From: Actinomycetota bacterium
GTDB taxonomy: Bacteria > Actinomycetota > Actinomycetes > Nanopelagicales > Nanopelagicaceae
Assembly (NCBI GenBank): GCA_009702965.1
Contig: WLHB01000004.1
Span: forward strand, 1-57,244
DNA: 57,244 nt
Direction: 5' to 3'
In this document: piece by piece, positions 52,001-57,244 of the stretch
How positions within the stretch are numbered: position 1 is the first letter of the stretch
Layout: every line of letters starts with the position of its first letter
Position numbers and translations under genes: made by a program
The notes under the pieces: model-generated
What the model was told of the DNA's origin: nothing
What the model saw: only the letters and a program-made list of their open reading frames with translations
Database searches by the model: none

Positions 52001-53266
52001 GTGACCTACCTCGGAATCTATCTGATCGCTGGCCTCGGATTTCTTCTGCGAGTAATTAATCTAGCCACTCCAAAAGGTCTAGTTTTTGATGAGGTCTACT
52101 ACGTCGATGCTGCTCGAGACTTTCTCGCTTTCGGTGTTGAGGTTACAAAGGACGAGCCAGAATTTGTGGTTCACCCTCCCCTTGGTAAATGGTTTATAGC
52201 AATAGGAATACGACTATTTGGTGACAATGAATTCGGGTGGAGATTTGCAACAGCCGTGGCTGGAACTATCTCAATTATTCTTATCGGCCTCATTGCGCAG
52301 AGACTCTTCCGTTCACAACTTCTCACGCTACTTGCAACATTTTTAGCCGCAGTCGATGGACTCGCGCTTGTCCATTCACGCACTTCACTTCTTGATAACT
52401 TTCTCACCACACTCATTCTCGCCGCAACGTATTTCTTTATTCGCAAAAATTACGTGGTCACGGCAATTTTCCTCGGCCTAGCTTTAGGCACAAAGTGGAG
52501 TGCGCTCTATTTCATCGCCGTATTTGGAGCAGTTGCTCTCTATCGCGCATTCACTCATCACACAGGACGCAATCTCATTCGTCCGAGTATCGAACGAATT
52601 CTCACCTTTACTCTTATTCCAATTGCTATCTATCTAGCTACTTGGGTGGGTTGGTTTCTCTCTGATCGTGGATGGGGGCGAGATGCCGGATCTAACGCGA
52701 TCACTTCCTTTATTAAATATCACGAGCAGATGCTCTCGTTCCATACAGGGCTCAATGAAAAACATACTTACATGGCACATCCATGGACGTGGCTCATACA
52801 GTCACGTCCAACATCATTTTTTTATGAATCACCAAAAACATGTGGAGCCCCATCGTGTTCACAGGAAGTTCTAGCAATGGGAACACCATTTCTATGGTGG
52901 ACCGGGGCGATTGCAATCTTTGTTGTATTCGGCTTCTGGATTAAATCAATAATTAAACGTCGCATGGAACCTGCATCCACCATCATTGTCATGGGTATGG
53001 TTGCTGGGTATCTTCCTTGGTTTGCTTTTGGAGAGCGTACGGTCTTCTCTTTCTACTCAATAATTTTCCAGCCATTCCTCATCCTGGCTATTGTGTACTG
53101 TGCGCGCTGGTTTATTTCACATAATCACAAGTGGGGAACAATTGCCTCATCGGTATTTGCTGTAATAGTTTTCTTTAACTTTCTTTACTTTCTCCCTATT
53201 TTTGTGGGAGATGTAATGACATATGACGCGTGGTATTCACGTATGTGGTTGCCCAGCTGGATTTAA
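52001..53266 (+). CDS. Protein O-mannosyltransferase, Pmt-like (GT39)
   Basis: 421 residues with about ten transmembrane helices. GT39/GT-C fold: the first loop holds GLVFDEVYYVDAARDFL with the catalytic D-E pair, then EFVVHPPLGKWFIAIG and the loop SRTSLLDNFLTT. HPWTWLIQSRPTSFFYES is the conserved loop 4 region. It uses polyprenyl-phosphate-mannose to mannosylate secreted proteins as they leave Sec. Shorter than the mycobacterial enzyme (about 520). GTG 52001 is supported by TACCCT six bases upstream. Likely clients are the Ser/Thr/Pro-rich surface proteins at 19774-21626 (inference). Confidence 0.9.
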   Translation: MTYLGIYLIAGLGFLLRVINLATPKGLVFDEVYYVDAARDFLAFGVEVTKDEPEFVVHPPLGKWFIAIGIRLFGDNEFGWRFATAVAGTISIILIGLIAQRLFRSQLLTLLATFLAAVDGLALVHSRTSLLDNFLTTLILAATYFFIRKNYVVTAIFLGLALGTKWSALYFIAVFGAVALYRAFTHHTGRNLIRPSIERILTFTLIPIAIYLATWVGWFLSDRGWGRDAGSNAITSFIKYHEQMLSFHTGLNEKHTYMAHPWTWLIQSRPTSFFYESPKTCGAPSCSQEVLAMGTPFLWWTGAIAIFVVFGFWIKSIIKRRMEPASTIIVMGMVAGYLPWFAFGERTVFSFYSIIFQPFLILAIVYCARWFISHNHKWGTIASSVFAVIVFFNFLYFLPIFVGDVMTYDAWYSRMWLPSWI

Positions 53267-53286
53267 GACGCCGGATTGAGGACGTT

Positions 53287-54039
53287 TTATTCGCCGGCTG
53301 CGCGATTTTCGCGAAGGCGTGTGACTGCTTCTTCAGCCAACTGCTGATCAAAGATTTGATCTCGTGATGGTGCAGCTGCTGCCAGCGCTTCACGCTCGAG
53401 ACGCTCTTGCTCTTCGCTCCATTTACCCGGCTCTGTCAGGTCAATGATGCGCTGTGACGAAACCGCTTTTGCAGCATTGACATATGTTGGTACTGGAACG
53501 CTCTGTGGATCCCATTCATTTGCTGCCTGTTGACTACCCTTTGGCAAAATCGTTACACCAGTGATTTCGCGCTCCGCGAGTGGAATCCAATGTTCAGTAA
53601 CAGAATGTGGTGTAACAATTTCAGCAAAGTTCGTAGTCGATACGCCTGCATTAGTTCGATGTAATTCATCGCGACGTCGCTTCGTAATTTTCTCAGTATT
53701 GGCTTCATGACGAACATGAGCAAGATAGAAAATGAATCCTGCAATTGGTAGTAGTAGAAGAGTCCAAGTTACTGTTTGCATAATCGCACCAATCAATGTC
53801 AGTAAGAAAGAAGTGACGATTAATGCGAAGAATAATCTTCTGCGCATCAATCTCATTTGATGAGCCCTCATTCGATCCACATCAGAGAGCGGACTTGTAT
53901 TTCCCGCTACAACTTCAAGTGCACTTCGATATCTCTGTGCGCTTTTCCCCGTGAATTCGTTCCGACTATCGATCCAGCGCGGCAGAAAATAGGCAACCCA
54001 CATGCCAATAATCGCTAGATAGATAATTCCGGAGGCCAT
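53287..54039 (-). CDS. SepX/GlpR-like divisome membrane protein
   Basis: 250 residues. N-terminal helix ASGIIYLAIIGMWVAYFLP (2-20) followed by RW and a polar region, then two more helices (about 70-88 and 91-108, FFALIVTSFLLTLIGAIMQ, WTLLLLPIAGFIFYLAHV) and a long cytoplasmic tail. This is the layout and N-terminal signature of actinobacterial SepX (Streptomyces) and GlpR (Corynebacterium), the membrane receptor of the gephyrin-like protein Glp. The neighbours rimJ-like and moeA/glp-like match the known gene order. The tail lacks a recognisable domain. TAATCT lies nine bases before the ATG. Confidence 0.75.
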   Translation of the reverse strand: MASGIIYLAIIGMWVAYFLPRWIDSRNEFTGKSAQRYRSALEVVAGNTSPLSDVDRMRAHQMRLMRRRLFFALIVTSFLLTLIGAIMQTVTWTLLLLPIAGFIFYLAHVRHEANTEKITKRRRDELHRTNAGVSTTNFAEIVTPHSVTEHWIPLAEREITGVTILPKGSQQAANEWDPQSVPVPTYVNAAKAVSSQRIIDLTEPGKWSEEQERLEREALAAAAPSRDQIFDQQLAEEAVTRLRENRAAGE

Positions 54040-54119
54040 GGTGAGCCAAGATTACGCGGTGGGGCCCTGAGTTCTTTGGATTTGCCCCCTACTCTTTCTT
54101 ACTATTTTTTTATCAACTC

Positions 54120-54707
54120 TTATTCGACGCTAGCGTTTTCTTTTACAAAAGTTATGTGGTCTCGCCACTGTCCATCAATATGTAGATAGCGAGCTCGACT
54201 GCCTTCGAGGATATATCCCGCCTTCTCTGCAACTCTGCGTGATGGGGCATTTTCTGGGCGTAGATTAATTTCGATGCGATGCAGACCAAGTTGATCGAAG
54301 CCAAATCGAGTCAGAATTTCAACGGCCTGCGTAGTAAATCCGCGATTCGCGTGGTCGCGGTCTATCCAATAGCCAATATGTGCCCCTCGCATGGCTCCAT
54401 AAATCACGCCCCCCATCGTTATCTGACCGATCAGGTCGCTGCCTCTCCAAATAACAAATGAGTACGAACGGCCATGGCGTGCCTCACGATTAAAGATTCG
54501 AATCATCGCAAAAAAAGACGGTAGCTCGTGTTGGCCGATTGTTGCAGAAGGACCCGTTGTGACTGTCGGAAGCGTCGCCTCCCATTGGCGCAGCCAGTCA
54601 CGGTTATGGCTACGTACACGATTCCACTTCATACGATCTCTTAAGCGAAGTGGGCGTAGCTCTAATTCACCATCACTGAGAAGTATTGGCCAGTTCGGTG
54701 ATGACAT
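54120..54707 (-). CDS. RimJ/RimL-type GNAT acetyltransferase
   Basis: 195 residues. GNAT fold with LRPLRLRDRMKWNRVRSHNR at the start, GHIGYWIDRDHANRGFTTQAV (acetyl-CoA loop, Q/R-x-x-G/A variant) and LHRIEINLRPENAPSRRVAEKAGY. Likely acetylates an N-terminus, classically of a ribosomal protein. Its position between glp-like and sepX/glpR-like genes is conserved in actinobacteria. It starts five bases after the glp-like stop. Confidence 0.88.
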   Translation of the reverse strand: MSSPNWPILLSDGELELRPLRLRDRMKWNRVRSHNRDWLRQWEATLPTVTTGPSATIGQHELPSFFAMIRIFNREARHGRSYSFVIWRGSDLIGQITMGGVIYGAMRGAHIGYWIDRDHANRGFTTQAVEILTRFGFDQLGLHRIEINLRPENAPSRRVAEKAGYILEGSRARYLHIDGQWRDHITFVKENASVE

Positions 54708-54712
54708 GAGGA

Positions 54713-55639
54713 TTAGATGTATCGGCGCTCAAGCACGACAACAGTTACTTCTGACCCAGATTCAAGAGTGGTGACTCCTTCAGGGATTGCGATAAAGGCG
54801 TTGGCATCTGAAAGCGTGGTCTGCTCATCCTGCGCTGAGGAGTTACCTTTGCCAAGAGGTGAGATTGTCTTTCCATCTTCAGATAAGACGCCTCGTACAT
54901 AGGATCGTGAATTCTCTGGCGAGGTGATCGCCTTATCCAGTTTTGCCTTCACCGATGGGCGGTGAATAGTTGCCGCCCCAAGCATTGTTCGAATCATCGG
55001 GCGAATCAAAAGCTCAAAAGAGATGTAGGCCGCGATTGGATCACCGGGGAGGGTAACGACTGGAACTTTATCTGGCCCGATGACTCCGAAATTGTGGCGA
55101 CCACTTGATTCAATTGCTAAATCAATCGTGGTGATCTCACCGATTCCTGAAAGTGTCCTGGTGATCAGATCAAAAGAATCGTCATTTCGTTCACCACTAA
55201 TGATGATGAGATCGGCTCGTACTAATTGATCTTCAATTACATCCTTTAGCTCTTCTTCATTATCTGGAATCGTGTGGACTCGATATGCCACCGCTCCGGT
55301 CTCGCGCACGGCTGTAGTAAGCAACCAAGAATTTGTTTCGTACTCTTCATCGGCGCTGAGAGTATTGCCAGGCTCAACTAAATCTGGTCCGGCAGAGAGA
55401 ACAACAACGCGTGGATGTGGGCGTGTAAGGAGATGATCTCGACCAATTGATGCTGCAAGACCTATCTGTGTGGAGCGAATTCGGCTTCCCTCTTTCAAGA
55501 CAAGACGATCTCCAGCGTAAACATCTGCTGCAAGGGTCGCGCCATGGGCGTCAAGAAGCGGCATATCGAATGGCTCAAGGGGGCGACAGAGAGCAAGGAG
55601 GGATGAGAGAAACTCATCAACTTTTATATGCTCTGCCAT
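54713..55639 (-). CDS. Shortened MoeA/gephyrin-like protein (Glp-like)
   Basis: 308 residues against about 400 for MoeA. The N-terminal helix region (1-40, VDEFLSSLLALCRPLEPFDMPLLDAHGATLAADV as pieces) runs straight into the end of the next domain (GSRIRSTQIGLAASIG, 51-66). The PPFDNSAMDGYA block, the domain II and the IMTGAP loop are gone. In the MogA-like domain TGDELVEPG reads SAGPDLVEPG and GGVSVGDYD reads SGERNDDSFD, so the catalytic site is lost. VTLPGDPIAAYISFELLIRP and the C-terminal domain remain. Predicted leaderless from TATGGT six bases before ATG. Likely a cell-division scaffold, not a molybdenum-cofactor enzyme. Confidence 0.8.
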   Translation of the reverse strand: MAEHIKVDEFLSSLLALCRPLEPFDMPLLDAHGATLAADVYAGDRLVLKEGSRIRSTQIGLAASIGRDHLLTRPHPRVVVLSAGPDLVEPGNTLSADEEYETNSWLLTTAVRETGAVAYRVHTIPDNEEELKDVIEDQLVRADLIIISGERNDDSFDLITRTLSGIGEITTIDLAIESSGRHNFGVIGPDKVPVVTLPGDPIAAYISFELLIRPMIRTMLGAATIHRPSVKAKLDKAITSPENSRSYVRGVLSEDGKTISPLGKGNSSAQDEQTTLSDANAFIAIPEGVTTLESGSEVTVVVLERRYI

Positions 55640-55645
55640 AATCTC

Positions 55646-55651
55646 ACCATA
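55646..55651 (-). promoter_or_regulatory. Leaderless -10 element of the glp-like operon
   Basis: TATGGT on the minus strand, six bases (GAGATT) before ATG 55639. It would drive the glp-rimJ-glpR-like operon. Confidence 0.5.
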
Positions 55652-55682
55652 CTTGTTAGAGCTACTGAAATCGGGGATTGAC

Positions 55683-56240
55683 GTGAACTTAGGTGAGCAA
55701 AAGTCTCTTCTTCGAAAAAAGTATCGTGAAAATCGCAGAGATCTTCGACGAGATTTACCTTACACACATCTCATCGAATGCCCTGAGATTGAAAATGCAC
55801 AGATAGTTGCGAGTTATATCTCTTATGGTGACGAACCCAACACAGATGAACTCAATAGAGCAATTCTTGAATCTGGAAAAAAATTACTTCTTCCGCGGAT
55901 CACACCAGATTCGCAAGAGCCATCACTCGACTGGGTTTTTTGGAATGGTGATCGAGAGCAATTGGCGAGCCGAGGCAAAGTATTAGAACCAGTAGGTCTA
56001 CGCGAAAGCAATCTAGCTCTTATTGATGTGGTGATTGCACCCGCACTGCATATTGATTCGCAAGGGTTTCGATTAGGTCAAGGTGGTGGGTACTACGATC
56101 GCGCACTCTCTGAAATAAGTGCATGGACAGTTGCCTTGATTTTTCCTGAAGAGACTTCAGAAGATTTACTCCCACGAGAATCGCATGATGTTGCAGTTAA
56201 CGCCTACGCCACGTACGAAAAGATCGTTCGCTTTATTTAG
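55683..56240 (+). CDS. 5-formyltetrahydrofolate cyclo-ligase
   Basis: 185 residues from GTG 55683 (GGGG six bases upstream). Converts 5-formyl-THF to 5,10-methenyl-THF. QKSLLRKKYRENRRDLRRDL starts the fold, VASYISYGDEPNTDELNRAI carries the substrate loop, LLLPRITPDSQ follows, and GFRLGQGGGYYDRAL is the nucleotide/phosphate signature. A TTG at 55653 would add ten residues with no supporting signal. In relatives galU usually lies between this gene and glp/moeA; not here. Overlaps the convergent acyl-CoA dehydrogenase stop by eight bases. Confidence 0.94.
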   Translation: MNLGEQKSLLRKKYRENRRDLRRDLPYTHLIECPEIENAQIVASYISYGDEPNTDELNRAILESGKKLLLPRITPDSQEPSLDWVFWNGDREQLASRGKVLEPVGLRESNLALIDVVIAPALHIDSQGFRLGQGGGYYDRALSEISAWTVALIFPEETSEDLLPRESHDVAVNAYATYEKIVRFI

Positions 56241-57244
56241 GAAGATTTCTCGCCATTACGATGCGTTGAACTTGATTGGTGCCCTCATAGATCTGGGTAA
56301 GTTTGGCATCACGCATCATTCTCTCAACTGGATAATCAGAGACATATCCATATCCACCAAGAACCTGGACCGCATCTGTCGTTACCTTCATGGCAACATC
56401 GCTTGCAAATGCCTTACTTGCTGATGAGAAGAAGCGTAAGTCTTTATCATTTCGCTCACTCTTTGCAGCGGCAGCATAGGTAAGTTGGCGTGCTGCTTCA
56501 ATATTCATCGCCATATCGGCAAGAATGAATTGGATTGCCTGGAATTCAAAGATTTCTTTACCGAATTGCTTACGTTCGTGTGAGTACTTTTCAGCGGCAT
56601 CGAGTGCGCCTTGTGCAATACCTAGAGCTTGTGCGGCAATCGTAATTCGGGTGTGATCAAGAGTATCCATCGCAATAGCGAAACCTTTACCAACTTCACC
56701 AATACGACGATCATCTGAAATTTCAATATTGTCGAAATAGACTTCACGTGTAGGTGATCCGCGAAATCCCATCTTCTTCTCAGGTGCGCCAAATGAAATT
56801 CCAGGATCAGATTTTTCTACGATGAAGGCAGTGATTCCCTTAGATCCTTTACTTGGATCTGTTTGTGCAATGACTGTATAGAACTCAGAGATCCCGGCAT
56901 TTGAAATCCACTTCTTACTTCCATTGAGCAACCAACCGGCAGATGTCTTCTCTGCCTTTGTCTTCAGGGCAGCCGCATCTGAGCCGGCCTCTGATTCTGA
57001 GAGACAGTATGAAAATCCTTTACCTTGTGCCAGCGCCGGAAGCCAGCGCTTTTTCTGCTCTGTATCGCCGCCGAGCATCAATGGCAAAGATCCTAATTTG
57101 TTAACAGCTGGGATAAGAGATGAAGATGCACAGACGCGAGCAACTTCCTCAATAATGATTGCAACAGCGAGTGCGTCAGCACCTTCGCCACCAAATTCAA
57201 CGGGCACATGGGCGGCGTGAAGATTTGCCTTAATCAGCGCATCG
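56233..57244 (-). CDS. Acyl-CoA dehydrogenase, N-terminus cut by window edge
   Basis: About 337 residues are visible; the N-terminal part lies past base 57244. FAD flavoenzyme that oxidises acyl-CoA in beta-oxidation or branched-chain amino-acid breakdown. FAD/substrate motifs are FSYCLSESEAGSDAAALKT, GWLLNGSKKWISNAG and TVIAQTDPSKG; DTLDHTRITIAAQALGIAQG, RKQFGKEIFEFQAIQF and VQVLGGYGYVSDYPVERMMRDAKL follow, and the catalytic Glu is in IYEGTNQVQRIVMAR. Class cannot be fixed without the N-terminus. Confidence 0.93.
   Translation of the reverse strand, partial: DALIKANLHAAHVPVEFGGEGADALAVAIIIEEVARVCASSSLIPAVNKLGSLPLMLGGDTEQKKRWLPALAQGKGFSYCLSESEAGSDAAALKTKAEKTSAGWLLNGSKKWISNAGISEFYTVIAQTDPSKGSKGITAFIVEKSDPGISFGAPEKKMGFRGSPTREVYFDNIEISDDRRIGEVGKGFAIAMDTLDHTRITIAAQALGIAQGALDAAEKYSHERKQFGKEIFEFQAIQFILADMAMNIEAARQLTYAAAAKSERNDKDLRFFSSASKAFASDVAMKVTTDAVQVLGGYGYVSDYPVERMMRDAKLTQIYEGTNQVQRIVMARNLPK

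Noticed and set aside
54713-55639. Functional molybdopterin molybdotransferase MoeA
   Set aside because: The molybdopterin-handling domain and catalytic motifs are missing, and the neighbours fit the Glp/GlpR division context.

Overview
The window reads as a chromosomal segment of a streamlined, moderate-GC actinobacterium. A freshwater acI-type lineage (Nanopelagicales, Planktophila-like) is my best guess. The reasons are actinobacterial gene order, actinobacteria-specific families (DUF6542, DUF4307, DUF501, DUF3817, a SepX/GlpR-like protein, a bacterial Pmt mannosyltransferase, a Ctc-type L25), very short intergenic spaces, overlapping genes and base composition well below that of soil actinobacteria. 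I see no phage genes, transposases, CRISPR arrays, rRNA or clear pseudogenes. The lineage is inferred, since no search was possible.

Layout. 1-8250: typA (cut by the left edge), ychF, rmuC, a DUF6542 membrane protein, ispH, xseA, xseB and a class I fumarase. 8260-18780: a secreted lytic-transglycosylase-like protein, a PIN-PhoH protein, uppS, a DUF3817 protein, SURF1, an unlisted 45-residue membrane microprotein, a DUF4307 protein, greA, a DrrAB-like ABC exporter, two MFS exporters and a Bax-inhibitor-1 protein. 18940-26750 is the accessory part: an excalibur lipoprotein, two unrecognised anchored surface proteins, a SHOCT membrane protein, a two-gene operon fitting the last steps of oxidative pentose degradation, a secreted beta-propeller/FN3 protein and an unusual short-arm tRNA-Leu. 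26800-31440: SGNH hydrolase, two GT4 glycosyltransferases, a HAD hydrolase and a glycerophosphodiesterase. 31430-57244 is a long housekeeping block whose order resembles, from memory, the Mycobacterium Rv0992c-Rv1026 region: UDGb, ppx, DUF501, divIC-like, eno, mazG, SurA-like lipoprotein, mfd, ppc, pth, rplY, prs, glmU, tRNA-Gln, ispE, rsmA, tatD, metG, rsmI, pmt, glpR/sepX-like, rimJ-like, glp (moeA-like), 5-FTHF cyclo-ligase and an acyl-CoA dehydrogenase cut by the right edge.

Expression logic. At least ten first-of-operon genes carry a -10-like hexamer (TAnnnT, or GAGAAT) ending six or seven bases before the start codon and no Shine-Dalgarno, which predicts leaderless mRNAs. Downstream genes mostly start through ATGA, GTGA or TGATG overlaps. 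Six of nine convergent pairs overlap or lie within two bases. Terminators are scarce; one candidate sits inside the opposite gene.

Most interesting signals: (1) three identical 34-bp repeats directly after tRNA-Gln, each ending with a copy of the tRNA 3' end and able to fold in two registers; (2) a palindromic -10 element that appears to drive two leaderless genes in opposite directions, one a 45-residue membrane peptide; (3) a MoeA/gephyrin-like protein missing the molybdopterin-handling domain, beside a SepX/GlpR-like receptor, suggesting a minimal cell-division Glp-GlpR pair; (4) stem-loops that contain stop codons; (5) a class-I-shaped tRNA with a UAA leucine anticodon.
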